This document shows, one piece after another, positions 8,692 to 16,862 of a stretch of DNA of 64,000 nucleotides (position 1 is its first letter; each line of letters starts with the position of its first letter). The stretch comes from Roseburia zhanii (GTDB lineage Bacteria; Bacillota; Clostridia; Lachnospirales; Lachnospiraceae): NCBI RefSeq assembly GCF_014287635.1, contig NZ_JACOPH010000012.1:1-64000 (forward strand), given 5' to 3'. A program made the translations under genes and the position numbers. Below the pieces are notes generated by a model. The model worked only from the letters and a program-made list of their open reading frames with translations. It was not told the DNA's origin and did no database searches.

Positions 8692-9648
8692 TTATGCAAG
8701 TGCAGGTTCCTTCCCTGCAATAATCGCTTTCACTTCTTCTATATCCTTATCTGTGGCTGAGGCTATCTGCTCTGCTGTAAAACCATTCTTATACATTTTT
8801 ATAATAAGTCCTGCTTCACCTTCCGCACGTCCAATCGCAATACCCTTTTCTTCAATTCCCTGACTCAAGTTACACATAACGCTCACATCCTTCCTGAAGT
8901 TCTCCTCAATAGGAATATCGTATTCATTTCCAATTATGTTTAGTTTTTCATCTATTGTAAGTTCCTGTGACAGCAACGCTCCTAACAGACGGTGCAGTTC
9001 ATATGTCTCATCATGTTCCGGCAGATTCTTTGCCAGTCCAAGCATTATGATATTCAGCAGATCAAGATTTCCCTTCCATTGATAGGAACCGATCAAATCT
9101 TCTTTTGTGAGATGCACATGGCTCATGCTGCTCTCTTCCATGTTCATACATACCCAGATCGAATATACACGCTTAATGTCATCGTAGCTGGAATTCTCAA
9201 AATCACGTTCTTTTTGTGATGAGATCAGTCTGCTCACATAAAAGATTGCCCGGTTTAAGATTTCGTATCCCGTCGGCTCGTCTTTCTGTGCTTCTACATT
9301 TATGATGATCTGTGACAATCCATCTCTCATGCGCACATAGAAAACGATATCAAATCTTACCAGACCTTCGTTGATTTCTTCATTTTCTGTGTTGAAACCG
9401 ACCAGTCTCTCACCATTTTTTTCGCTGGCTGCATTTGTAAGTCCAGGCTCTACCGGTACCGTACTGATATGTGGTGTTCCCTCAATGCAGTCAACCACAT
9501 CCTTGGGATTCATGCCCTTAAACTCATCAACTGTTTTTACCAGTATATGTGCCAGTATGCTCTTCTGTCCTAACAGACGCTTTGCACTCGTATCATACTG
9601 TGCTTTTGAATCTGTTGCTTTCACTGCATTTTTCAATTCTGTATTCAC
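8692..9648 (-). CDS. Rpn/PD-(D/E)XK family transposase-like nuclease
   Basis: 318 aa starting with GTG after AAAGGAGG. R-F-D-I-V-F-Y-V followed by I-I-I-N-V-E-A-Q-K-D gives the D...E-x-Q-K pattern of the PDDEXK_2 (recombination-promoting nuclease) family. The C-terminus has E-G-E-A-G-L-I-I-K-M and a short helix-turn-helix-like tail (A-E-Q-I-A), also typical. Members are dispersed in Clostridia genomes and are linked to recombination rather than classical transposition. No terminal repeats are seen. Confidence 0.82.
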   Translation of the reverse strand: MNTELKNAVKATDSKAQYDTSAKRLLGQKSILAHILVKTVDEFKGMNPKDVVDCIEGTPHISTVPVEPGLTNAASEKNGERLVGFNTENEEINEGLVRFDIVFYVRMRDGLSQIIINVEAQKDEPTGYEILNRAIFYVSRLISSQKERDFENSSYDDIKRVYSIWVCMNMEESSMSHVHLTKEDLIGSYQWKGNLDLLNIIMLGLAKNLPEHDETYELHRLLGALLSQELTIDEKLNIIGNEYDIPIEENFRKDVSVMCNLSQGIEEKGIAIGRAEGEAGLIIKMYKNGFTAEQIASATDKDIEEVKAIIAGKEPALA

Positions 9649-9774
9649 TGGCCTTCCTCCTTTTTGTGACAGATATAGTCATCCCCAAAAAGGCATCTGA
9701 CCACACCTATATTATAACTTACCCATTTCTTTTATACAATCAATTTTTACATTTGGAAAAGGAACATAAGAAAA

Positions 9775-9801
9775 ACTCCAAACCTGTTATAGACTCGGAG
9801 T
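9775..9801 (-). terminator. Terminator after the 205-aa protein gene
   Basis: ACTCC/GGAGT hairpin whose minus-strand transcript ends in TTTTTCTT. Loop and flanks match the terminator at 6055-6081, suggesting a shared origin of these two island ends. Confidence 0.6.
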
Positions 9802-9819
9802 CTTGATTCCGTCCATTTT

Positions 9820-10413
9820 TTACATTGTCTGCACCGGTGCATGCTGTTCCTGCTCCTCATGCTCCAAAGCATCCTGCTCTGGCACATGCTCTAAGTTTTT
9901 TGCTGTTTCCTGCACTTTTGCCATATACCGGATTTTAATGCTGCTGTAATCAACCCCTGCCGGTTCCAGCACCTTTTTCTCTAACATGTTTAACATCGCT
10001 TCGGTGTCAAATTTTCCCTCAAAATAAAGTTCCTCATCCACCTTTATCGGTACATCCATTTCTTCCGGTGAACTTCCAAGGATCGTCCTCCAGCGTCCGG
10101 CTACTTTTCCACACATTTCCATAAAACGCTCATGGATATCCGGCTGTTCATTACAGGCCTGCAAAATCTTTTGTGCCACCTTTCTCCATGTAGGTGTTTC
10201 TATCCATTCTCCCCGCGCGAACTGGACTGCCAGCGATTTTTTCCCTTTCAGTTCTGCCGGGGACACTGTGATAAGACTGCTTTCCCGGATTGTATCTTTC
10301 ATATCTGTCCGCAACTCCCCACTCTGGTACATCTGGAGCAGTGCATCACATTTCGTGTTTACAAGCTGTAACATTTCCTCCCTCAGTTCTTCTATCAGTT
10401 GCTCATAATTCAT
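9820..10413 (-). CDS. Hypothetical protein associated with serine recombinases
   Basis: 197 aa from M-N-Y-E-Q, chosen because GAGGAGGAG lies 8 bp upstream; a start 8 codons earlier would include that site in the coding region. A mostly helical, charged protein with W-R-K-V-A-Q-K-I-L and G-R-W-R-T-I-L-G-S-S. It lies 200 bp past the serine recombinase gene and may be element cargo. No known domain recognised. Confidence 0.6.
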   Translation of the reverse strand: MNYEQLIEELREEMLQLVNTKCDALLQMYQSGELRTDMKDTIRESSLITVSPAELKGKKSLAVQFARGEWIETPTWRKVAQKILQACNEQPDIHERFMEMCGKVAGRWRTILGSSPEEMDVPIKVDEELYFEGKFDTEAMLNMLEKKVLEPAGVDYSSIKIRYMAKVQETAKNLEHVPEQDALEHEEQEQHAPVQTM

Positions 10414-10544
10414 ACGCTTTTCTCCTCCTCTCCGCACACCTCATGTGCTTTTTGCTTTTTCTATATCCACTTTCTTTTACTCATTTTTCGTGATATATTT
10501 TCTATTCCTATTGTTCTGCACTTGTTTCCTATTTTTATGCCAAC

Positions 10545-10576
10545 AATAAAACGCCCGGATCATCGGGCATTTTATT
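10545..10576. terminator. Terminator after serine recombinase
   Basis: AATAAAA and GCCCG pair with CGGGC and TTTTATT around GATCAT, with one mismatch between the two stem blocks. Flanking A and T tracts make it functional on either strand. Confidence 0.8.
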
Positions 10577-10637
10577 CTTACCATAAACTGGCAGGAACAA
10601 CGTTTCCTATTTACTTGCTGCCATTCCTGCCGCAGCC

Positions 10638-12272
10638 TTACTCATATCGAATCTCCTTTTCCATGACAATGCCTGACTGGAACTGTATCAGCAGCTTCTC
10701 GCTGGATTCCACTTTGATGGTCGAGATCAGCCGTCTGACAAGGTCATTGTCGAACTCCGGTATCTGGCAGGTGCTTGTGCTTAAGTAATGGTCGATATCT
10801 TGGATTCTCTGTTCATAGCTGTCAGACATCTGTTTCTCGTTTCTGGCTGTTTTCTGTGCCTCTTTTAAGGCATTGATTTCCTCTGCTATGGTGCGGTAGC
10901 GTTCATCAAACTCCGGTGTGTAAGAGCCGGTCTTTGCATTCTCTGCAATCAGTGCCACCATCTCATCCTGCTTTTCTTTTATCTTTTCTTCGTATTCTCC
11001 GGACTCTTTTGCGGTGCTGTAGCTCCCGATGACATGGATGATGTTCTGCCGGAAATCTTCCATAAATTCCATATCATCACTTGTGATCCTGTGGATGGCT
11101 TCCATCACCGCCCTGTTTAATGCGTTCTCTTCGAGTGTCTCGGATTCCCCGCATTTCTTCACTCCGTTGGTCAGCCGATTGCTGCATCTCCAGACAACTT
11201 TATTTTTCCCGTTTCTCGCCCAGGTGACTCTCCTGTACTCCTGTCCGCATTTTCCGCAGATCAGCGTGCCGGTCAGTGCATAGGTGGAGGAATACCTGCT
11301 TTTCTGGTTCTTCTTCCGGGTGACAGCCGCCTTGCATAAGGATGCCCTCCGCATCATCTCTTCCTGTACCCTGTAGAACAGCTCTTTCGGAATGATTGCC
11401 TCATGGTCATCTTCCACATAATACTGCGGTACGATTCCAGTGTTCTTGACTTTCTTTTTTGTCATGAAATCCACCGTATAGGTTTTCTGCAGTAATGCAT
11501 CTCCCATGTATTTTTCATTGCGGAGCATTTTGTCTATTACCGTGGAATGCCATTTGTCCTGCCCTGTGGCCGTTTTGATTCCCTGCTCCTCCAGATGCTT
11601 TGCAATCTTCCCGGTACTGTAGCCTTCCAGATAAAGCCAGAAGATCAGCTTTACGATCTCTGCCTCTTCGGGTACGATGACTAGGTCACCATCCTCGTTT
11701 TTGGTGTATCCCATGAACTTTGTGCAGTTTACGATGACCTTGCCTTTTTCAAATTTCCTCACGACTCCCCATCGGATGTTCCCGCTGATGTTGCGGCTCT
11801 CCTCCTGTGCCAGGCTGCTTAAGATGGTGATGAGAATTTCACCGGTTCCCTCCAGTGTATTGATCCCCTCTTTCTCGAACACCACCGCCACATTCTTTTC
11901 CTTGAGTTTTCGGATGGTCACCAGCGAGTCTACCGTGTTCCTCGCAAACCTGCTGACCGACTTTGTAAGGATCATGTCAATCTTTCCTGCAAGGGCATCC
12001 TGTATCATGGCATTAAAGTCTGCCCTTTTTTTTGTGTTTGTTCCGCTCTTTCCGTCATCCGCATAGATGCCGGCATTTTTCCAGTTTTCATTTTCCGATA
12101 TCTTGCTAATATAATACTCCACCTGTGCCTCATAGCTGCTGTCCTGCTCTTCCAGTTCCGTACTGACACGGCAGTAGGCAGCGACCTTCATTTTCTTCTC
12201 TGACAGTTTCACATTCCGGTCATACTGCACCTTGGCAGGTATCATGCTGATCTTTTTTGCTGTTTCTGCCAT
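10638..12272 (-). CDS. Large serine recombinase (site-specific integrase)
   Basis: 544 aa. The resolvase N-domain has Y-C-R-V-S-T-E (catalytic Ser), D-D-G-K-S-G-T and S-V-S-R-F-A-R-N. It is followed by a recombinase domain (G-Y-S-T-G-K-I-A-K), a zinc ribbon (C-G-K-C-G ... C-S-N ... C-G-E), a coiled coil and a C-terminal beta segment. Full length for the family. The gene sits 12 bp after the stub of a second serine recombinase (12285-12560), matching the tandem recombinase arrangement of Clostridia conjugative elements. It belongs to a decayed element, since no transfer gene remains next to it. Confidence 0.9.
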   Translation of the reverse strand: MAETAKKISMIPAKVQYDRNVKLSEKKMKVAAYCRVSTELEEQDSSYEAQVEYYISKISENENWKNAGIYADDGKSGTNTKKRADFNAMIQDALAGKIDMILTKSVSRFARNTVDSLVTIRKLKEKNVAVVFEKEGINTLEGTGEILITILSSLAQEESRNISGNIRWGVVRKFEKGKVIVNCTKFMGYTKNEDGDLVIVPEEAEIVKLIFWLYLEGYSTGKIAKHLEEQGIKTATGQDKWHSTVIDKMLRNEKYMGDALLQKTYTVDFMTKKKVKNTGIVPQYYVEDDHEAIIPKELFYRVQEEMMRRASLCKAAVTRKKNQKSRYSSTYALTGTLICGKCGQEYRRVTWARNGKNKVVWRCSNRLTNGVKKCGESETLEENALNRAVMEAIHRITSDDMEFMEDFRQNIIHVIGSYSTAKESGEYEEKIKEKQDEMVALIAENAKTGSYTPEFDERYRTIAEEINALKEAQKTARNEKQMSDSYEQRIQDIDHYLSTSTCQIPEFDNDLVRRLISTIKVESSEKLLIQFQSGIVMEKEIRYE

Positions 12273-12284
12273 CTGCTCTCCCTC

Positions 12285-12560
12285 CTAATCCTTGTACCCG
12301 GCTGTGACACGGCTCCCATTGATAAGCTCCACTTCTGCCATGTTTCCACCATGCACCCAGATGCGTGCGATTATTTTTCTATATAAATTTTCATCAAATG
12401 TTTCCAGTTTCTTTTTCTCTGCAAGGATGTTTTTGATCTCCTCTGCCCGGAACTCCTCATCCCTGACCTCCAGTGTCCGGTAGCGTTCCTCTGCCCTTTC
12501 ATAGAGCAGTTTTATCAGGTCTGTCTCTGTGCTTTCCTGCTCTTCTTTCATCCGTATAAA
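12285..12560 (-). pseudogene. C-terminal stub of a second serine recombinase
   Basis: The frame encodes only a coiled coil (R-Y-R-T-L-E-V-R-D-E-E-F) and the terminal segment F-D-E-N-L-Y-R-K-I-I followed by I-W-V-H-G-G, which is the usual end of large serine recombinases. The catalytic half is gone, replaced at 12561 by the end of an IS21-like element. Insertion plus later deletion explains the truncation. Confidence 0.65.
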
Positions 12561-13010
12561 TGTCAATATCAAAATGTACATTTTTGATCATTTAAGAATG
12601 TACAAGTTTGCTCATTCATCGTCCTGTATCATATATTCCCTTAAGCGGTACGATTTCCCAGTGATGTTTATTACATGTGCATGATGCAGGATCCGATCCA
12701 GAATTGCATTTGCAATGACCGGATCATAAAATACATCATCCAACGAATTAAAATTTATATTTGTTGTCAAAATGGTGCTTCGTTTTTCGTATCGTAGATC
12801 TATTAGTTGGAAGAACAGTTTTGCATCATTTTTTTCAATTGGCAGATAACCCAGTTCATCAATGATCAACAGCTTATATTTAAAAAAGTGTCGCAGTCTG
12901 GCTTCCAGACGGTTTTCCAGTTTGGCTTTCTTAAGTTGCTGTATCAAATCATGACACTTTATAAAGTAAGTGCTGTATCGTTTTTTTGCGGCTGCTATGC
13001 CGATTGAAGT
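12561..13010. mobile_element. IS21-family insertion sequence remnant
   Basis: The left end begins TGTCAATATC and carries repeated TGTACA-type motifs (12576 and 12597), typical of IS21 ends. Only the C-terminal part of istB remains; istA and the other end are missing. The element truncates a serine recombinase on one side and joins a small unrelated gene on the other. Confidence 0.65.
12612..13004 (-). pseudogene. istB: IstB-like ATPase fragment
   Basis: About 130 residues homologous in style to IstB: Y-F-I-K-C-H-D-L, L-L-I-I-D-E-L-G-Y-L-P (Walker B), T-T-N-I-N-F and a C-terminus N-I-T-G-K-S-Y-R-L-R-E. The Walker A region and the N-terminal half are absent, so the helper ATPase cannot work. 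A full-length IstB is roughly 250 aa. Confidence 0.8.
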
Positions 13011-13159
13011 ACATAACTATCAGCCAACATTGTTTTTAAATCAGTTTTTATCTTTGCTTTATCTTTTTCCCCTAATAAATTGTAAAGTTCACTAATTTTT
13101 TCTACGTTGTTATTACATAGATTTACCGATAATTTTGTGATGATTAGTCCAGTATCCAT
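12995..13159 (-). CDS. 54-aa protein ending in IS sequence
   Basis: ATG at 13159 follows AAAGGGGT. It encodes M-D-T-G-L-I-I-T-K-L, then a charged helix, and ends L-Q-S-A. The last codons fall in the IS21 remnant (junction near 13005-13010), so the original C-terminus was probably lost. It is divergent from the XRE repressor gene at 13481. Family not recognised. Confidence 0.45.
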   Translation of the reverse strand: MDTGLIITKLSVNLCNNNVEKISELYNLLGEKDKAKIKTDLKTMLADSYVLQSA

Positions 13160-13424
13160 TTCTACCCCTTTCTACAAATTTTTGAATTAACCATTTCAGT
13201 CGTAACAACAAAGTGCTGTGTCATCTCACTTCAATAGGCTTATTGTTTCTCGCTTCCACTCTTGGGGTGTTCCCTATCTGTTCCACGGCTGTTGAACCTT
13301 TCAGTAAACTGCCTGTGTTCCTGCTTGCTTTGCTATTACACTGACGATTATTGTCAGCTAATTAGCATTGTCAAGCGTTTTTTACTAAGTAGGTGACTTT
13401 TTGCTAAATAACTGACTTTTTCTA
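13160..13424. other. Regulatory intergenic region with palindromes and direct repeats
   Basis: No gene seen. It contains CTGAC-N7-GTCAG (13341-13357), the perfect palindrome GCTAATTAGC (13357-13366), and two 18-bp direct repeats ending TGACTTTTT (about 13384-13402 and 13402-13420) just upstream of the XRE gene promoter. These are plausible repressor binding sites. Confidence 0.5.
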
Positions 13425-13453
13425 TTGACGTTAAGGGGTTTTAACTGTATAAT
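13425..13453 (+). promoter_or_regulatory. Promoter of XRE repressor gene
   Basis: TTGACG and TATAAT with a 17-bp spacer, ending 27 bp before the TTG start at 13481. The direct repeats ending TGACTTTTT abut the -35. Confidence 0.75.
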
Positions 13454-13480
13454 TAGTAACAAGAAAGGGGTGAATACATA

Positions 13481-13849
13481 TTGAAAGACCGCATCAAGAA
13501 AATAAGAAAAGAACTTGATTTAACACAACAAAAATTTGCTGACAAGTTAGGTGTTCAAAGAAATACTATTGCTATGTATGAAATGGGGCGAACACTTCCA
13601 AGTGACGCAATCATGCGTTCTATCTGCCGCGAATTTAATGTCAATGAAGATTGGTTGCGAACAGGTCAGGGTGAAATGTTCATAAAACAGACAAGGGATG
13701 AACAAATTGCTTCGTTTGTCGGTTCGATACAATCCAGTGAAGATGATTCTTTTAAGAAAAGATTCATTTCAATGCTTTCTGCATTAGATGAATCGGATTG
13801 GGAAGTATTAGAAAAAATGGTGATTATGCTGCATGACAAAAAGGACTAG
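13481..13849 (+). CDS. XRE-family repressor
   Basis: 122 aa starting with TTG 10 bp after AAAGGGG. The N-terminal HTH reads L-D-L-T-Q-Q-K-F-A-D-K-L-G-V then N-T-I-A-M-Y-E-M-G-R, followed by W-L-R-T-G-Q-G-E-M-F, a linker common in phage and element repressors. Its position at the left of an integrase element, with repeats around its promoter, suggests it controls that element. Confidence 0.85.
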   Translation: MKDRIKKIRKELDLTQQKFADKLGVQRNTIAMYEMGRTLPSDAIMRSICREFNVNEDWLRTGQGEMFIKQTRDEQIASFVGSIQSSEDDSFKKRFISMLSALDESDWEVLEKMVIMLHDKKD

Positions 13850-13864
13850 GCATCAACCTAGTCC
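13843..13864. terminator. Hairpin shared by two convergent genes
   Basis: GGACTAGG and CCTAGTCC form a perfect 8-bp stem with a 6-nt loop. It includes the stop of the XRE gene and the last codons of the 33-aa gene on the other strand. T-runs are weak. Confidence 0.55.
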
Positions 13865-13954
13865 AAGAAGTGCTTTTATGTAGCAGTAGATTAGTTTTAA
13901 TTTCCTATCATCTGCTTTTTCAAGCATTTTTATAATAAGTGCTTTATAGTCCAT
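13853..13954 (-). CDS. 33-aa small element protein
   Basis: M-D-Y-K-A-L-I-I-K-M-L-E-K followed by Y-C-Y-I-K-A-L-L-G. The ATG follows GGGAG by 8 bp. Short proteins of this pattern (M-D-Y-K, then a helix, then I-Y-x-Y-I-K) recur in Clostridia phage and element control regions; function unknown. It is antisense and convergent to the XRE repressor gene. Confidence 0.6.
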   Translation of the reverse strand: MDYKALIIKMLEKADDRKLKLIYCYIKALLGLG

Positions 13955-13999
13955 GCGATCATCTCCCGTCAGCCACACGTACTAAAGTAGCGATACAAT

Positions 14000-14033
14000 A
14001 ATATTGGCAAACATTTGTTCGTTTGCCAATATT
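14000..14033. promoter_or_regulatory. 13-bp perfect inverted repeat before second XRE gene
   Basis: AATATTGGCAAAC and GTTTGCCAATATT flank an 8-nt centre, ending 18 bp before the ATG at 14052. Likely an operator for one of the two XRE proteins; it could also act as a terminator because T-residues follow. Confidence 0.55.
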
Positions 14034-14051
14034 TTTGAAAGTTGGTAAATA

Positions 14052-14366
14052 ATGGGAATATTTCAACAACGATTTATCCAAGCCAAGGAACAAAGTGGTT
14101 TAAGGTGGATTGATATAGCAAATCGGTCAGGACTTGACAAGGCAAGTATTAGCCAATACAAAAACGGTGTTCACACACCTGAACCTGATGCACTCTATCA
14201 CTTAGCAGTTGCGTTGAATGTCAGCATGGAATGGCTGACTAGTGCTGAAATATCAGTCAGTGATTCTGAATTACTGAACCAATACCACCAGTTGAATGAA
14301 CTTGGAAAATCAGAACTTATACAATTTCTTGATGATTTATCATCAGACCAAAAATACAAAAAGTAA
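14052..14366 (+). CDS. XRE-family DNA-binding protein
   Basis: 104 aa: S-G-L-R-W-I-D-I-A-N-R-S-G-L and K-A-S-I-S-Q-Y-K-N-G form the HTH, then V-S-M-E-W-L. A second, Cro-like regulator in the same direction as the integrase. The ribosome site is weak, and the 13-bp dyad lies just upstream. Confidence 0.8.
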   Translation: MGIFQQRFIQAKEQSGLRWIDIANRSGLDKASISQYKNGVHTPEPDALYHLAVALNVSMEWLTSAEISVSDSELLNQYHQLNELGKSELIQFLDDLSSDQKYKK

Positions 14367-14551
14367 CGGTTCGTTACGGTTGGTTACGCATTGAGTTACG
14401 GTTCTAAAGCGTTGATTTTACGGCAAAGTTACAGTTGTTACGGTTACAGTTAAGTTTTCTTATATAGATTTTTTTTTACATATACTAAATTAAAAATAAA
14501 AAAGTAAAAATATAAGAATAAGAACATCAACCGTAACCGTAACCGTAACCA
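14367..14551. repeat. GTTACGG repeat field
   Basis: From 14370 to 14455 at least six GTTACG/GTTACGG/GTTACAG copies occur in one orientation. After a 60-bp AT-rich stretch, three contiguous copies follow in the opposite orientation (CCGTAA repeats, 14531-14551). The arms could pair, or the copies could be iterons flanking an AT-rich origin-like stretch. Confidence 0.6.
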
Positions 14552-14578
14552 CACACCAAGAAAGGAAGGTAAAAGTAT

Positions 14579-14953
14579 ATGTTTGGAAAGAAAAAGGAAT
14601 CAGGTACACCAGTAATGCACTATGAAGGAATTGAAGGGTTTGCGACTGATTACCCTTGCAGAATTGAAGTGAAAGGTGATGTGTTTGAGATCAGAAGAAT
14701 CAAGCCTGAAACTACGGTTACACTTCCAATGAACAGAATCAAGTCATTTTCAGCAATGGAAGAAAAGAATTTCATGCAGAAGTATCACGGTACTGCCCGG
14801 ACAACAGGAAAGTCAGGAATCAACAAGTATTACTTGGTTGTAGAATATGACAAAGGGATGCTTGCTTTTTGGGGAACTGCAAAAGAATATAAACAGTTCA
14901 TTGCACTTCAATATGCAACCAATACGGCAGCACCTTCACACATTGAATTATAA
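14579..14953 (+). CDS. Hypothetical element protein
   Basis: 124 aa after AAAGGAAGG. A basic N-terminus is followed by alternating beta-type strands (C-R-I-E-V-K-G-D-V-F-E-I-R, then Y-Y-L-V-V-E-Y-D). It resembles a small PH-like fold, but that is a guess. It lies in the integrase element with no catalytic motif visible. Confidence 0.6.
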   Translation: MFGKKKESGTPVMHYEGIEGFATDYPCRIEVKGDVFEIRRIKPETTVTLPMNRIKSFSAMEEKNFMQKYHGTARTTGKSGINKYYLVVEYDKGMLAFWGTAKEYKQFIALQYATNTAAPSHIEL

Positions 14954-14970
14954 CTGAACAAAAAAGGTGA

Positions 14971-15300
14971 ATGAAAATGAATTACTCTATATCAACCCAA
15001 TCTGATACAGGTAAAAAATTCACATTAAATGAACAAGAAGAACTATTTTTCAATGCACTGTATGATTATTTATCACCTGATGAAAACTCTAATATCTTTT
15101 TAGAGCGTATGAGTAACGGTTGTATTTCCGTATTTTATGCAACCTATCCTGTGGGTAAAATAAAACTTCAAGGAAGAAAACATTGGATGCAGATTTTGAA
15201 GGGGTTATATACTTCAAAAACCATAGAAGGTGACGTTGAAAATTTTATTACACACGTTTCAGATTGGGAAAAATACATCAAATTACATTGTAAAAACTGA
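14971..15300 (+). CDS. Hypothetical element protein
   Basis: 109 aa starting ATG after AAAAGGTGA. It is 17 bp past the previous gene, so probably co-transcribed. Soluble, mixed alpha/beta, with G-K-I-K-L-Q-G-R-K-H-W-M-Q followed by W-E-K-Y-I-K. No family recognised. Confidence 0.55.
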   Translation: MKMNYSISTQSDTGKKFTLNEQEELFFNALYDYLSPDENSNIFLERMSNGCISVFYATYPVGKIKLQGRKHWMQILKGLYTSKTIEGDVENFITHVSDWEKYIKLHCKN

Positions 15301-15308
15301 ACAAAAAT

Positions 15309-15338
15309 GAACCCCAACCGTTGCAGCGGTCAGGGTTC
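15309..15338 (+). terminator. Hairpin after the 109-aa protein gene
   Basis: GAACCC pairs with GGGTTC and inner ACCG with CGGT. Eight bp past the stop; no strong T-run follows, so it may be an attenuator rather than a full terminator. Confidence 0.5.
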
Positions 15339-15361
15339 CTATAACTCTATACCAAGGAATA

Positions 15362-15434
15362 GGATGATATAGGCTATGCAATCCTAATTATATCATCCAT
15401 TACCTATAAATTCAATTACAGAAAGGATGATATT
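15362..15434 (+). promoter_or_regulatory. int: Alternative hairpins controlling the integrase ribosome site
   Basis: GGATGATATA (15362-15371) is perfectly complementary to TATATCATCC (15389-15398). The integrase ribosome site (GGATGATATT, 15425-15434) is nearly identical to the first copy, so the middle strand can pair with either. Pairing with the first leaves the ribosome site open; pairing with the second hides it. Seen: sequences and complementarity. Inferred: control. Confidence 0.5.
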
Positions 15435-16712
15435 ATGAACGGTGGAACACGAAAAAGAGGTACAACATGGTCATATTATTTTGACCTTGGGAAAGTTGAC
15501 GGAAAACGTAAAAGGAAGGAAAAGGGTGGTTTTCGCACTAAGAAAGAAGCAGAAGCAGCACTTGCCAAGGCTCTGAATGAATACAATAATGTCGGGTCAG
15601 TTTTTGAACCTAATGAAATTACGGTTGCAGACTACCTGAACCAATGGTTTGATCTGTACTGCAAAACCAACCTGAAATATAATACACAAGTCGGTTATTT
15701 AAGAATCATTCAAGGGCATTTGATTCCAAAGTTCGGTGTATATAGACTGAAAGCGATCACCCCGGCAATATTACAGGAATATGCCGTTGAACTGAAAATG
15801 AACGGCAATTCTAAAAGTCACATGATCGGCATTTTGTCCGTATTCAGTGCAGCACTAAACTATGCTGTTGAACCAATGCACTACATCACTTCAAATCCTA
15901 TGCAGTATGTCAAATTCCCCAAGGTTGAAAAAGCACCAAGGGAACGCATTATTTTGACCTTGGACGAATGGCAGCGAATCATTGACCGTTTCCCGTCTGA
16001 TTCCCGTTATCATATTCCGCTTATGATTGGTTTTTATACTGGTTTGCGTATCTCTGAAACTTTTGCCCTAACTTGGGATGATATAGACCTCGATAACCGC
16101 ACCATCAGCGTCAACAAACAGATTGTAAAGCGTAACTTTGGGGCAGATGTAAGGAAGGTTGTTGAAAAGAAGGGTAAGAAAGAACTGCAGTCATCATGGT
16201 ATTTTGGAACAACCAAAACTGTAACATCAAACAGAACCGTGAAGTTTGGTGAAACCCTGTACCGGGCATTGAAAGCAGAAAAGGTCAGACAGGCAAAAAA
16301 TGAAATGAAGTACGGTGAATACTACACCATCCATGTCATCAAGGTTGAAAAGGATGAAAAAGGCAATGATATGAAGCGCATAGTTCCAATTCAGAAGTGT
16401 ATCAATTCGCCTTTGCCACGGGTTCGCATGGTCTGCATTGCAGAAAACGGTCAATATACTTCAACTGATTCCTTCAAATTCTGTTCAAGGGTCATCCATA
16501 AAGAACTACTGCTTGCCTTTGATTATCATTCACTAAGGCATACCCACGCCACACTGCTGATTGAAAACGGTGCGGATGTGAAGGACATACAGACCCGGTT
16601 GGGACACACCAACATTGAAACCACCTTGCAGACCTATGTGCATGATACTGAAAAGATGGTTGAACGCTCTGTTGATCTGTTTGAACAGGTGACACAGGCA
16701 AAAACATCATAA
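15435..16712 (+). CDS. int: Tyrosine-type site-specific integrase
   Basis: 425 aa. An N-terminal AP2-like arm-binding domain (K-R-G-T-T-W-S-Y-Y-F) is followed by a core-binding SAM-like domain and a catalytic domain with T-G-L-R-I-S-E (Arg), H-S-L-R-H-T-H (His-x2-Arg), L-G-H and Tyr in T-Y-V-H-D. All catalytic residues are present. Similar to Tn916/phage-type integrases. The gene lies at the right end of its element, next to tandem GGTGGCAAAT repeats typical of arm or att sites. Confidence 0.92.
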   Translation: MNGGTRKRGTTWSYYFDLGKVDGKRKRKEKGGFRTKKEAEAALAKALNEYNNVGSVFEPNEITVADYLNQWFDLYCKTNLKYNTQVGYLRIIQGHLIPKFGVYRLKAITPAILQEYAVELKMNGNSKSHMIGILSVFSAALNYAVEPMHYITSNPMQYVKFPKVEKAPRERIILTLDEWQRIIDRFPSDSRYHIPLMIGFYTGLRISETFALTWDDIDLDNRTISVNKQIVKRNFGADVRKVVEKKGKKELQSSWYFGTTKTVTSNRTVKFGETLYRALKAEKVRQAKNEMKYGEYYTIHVIKVEKDEKGNDMKRIVPIQKCINSPLPRVRMVCIAENGQYTSTDSFKFCSRVIHKELLLAFDYHSLRHTHATLLIENGADVKDIQTRLGHTNIETTLQTYVHDTEKMVERSVDLFEQVTQAKTS

Positions 16713-16732
16713 CAACTACATAAAGACCTGAA

Positions 16733-16776
16733 AAAGCACTGAATCCGGCAATAGTTCAACGGGTTCAGTGCTTTTC
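16733..16776. terminator. Terminator of int
   Basis: AAAGCACTGAA pairs with TTCAGTGCTTT, followed by TTC. A-rich and T-rich flanks on both sides make it bidirectional, between int and the convergent serine recombinase. Confidence 0.85.
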
Positions 16777-16804
16777 TTGTGTTCAATGATGTTTTTCAGA
16801 ATTA

Positions 16805-16826
16805 GGGTGGCAAATGGGTGGCAAAT
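16805..16826. repeat. Tandem 11-bp repeat, probable integrase arm site
   Basis: GGGTGGCAAAT occurs twice with no gap, 92 bp after the int stop. Tandem GTGGCAAA motifs are common beside Clostridia tyrosine integrase attachment sites. The likely core lies between here and the recombinase stop at 16863, but no second copy was found to the left. Confidence 0.5.
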
Positions 16827-16862
16827 AGACTGAACTCCACTCATAAAAGCCTGTAAAACCGC

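Noticed and set aside
14367..14551. CRISPR array
   Set aside because: Repeats are 7 bp, irregularly spaced and present in both orientations; no cas genes occur in the window. No other CRISPR-like array was seen.
13425..16860. Complete prophage
   Set aside because: Integrase and repressors are present but no structural, packaging or lysis genes; it is a small integrase element or remnant.
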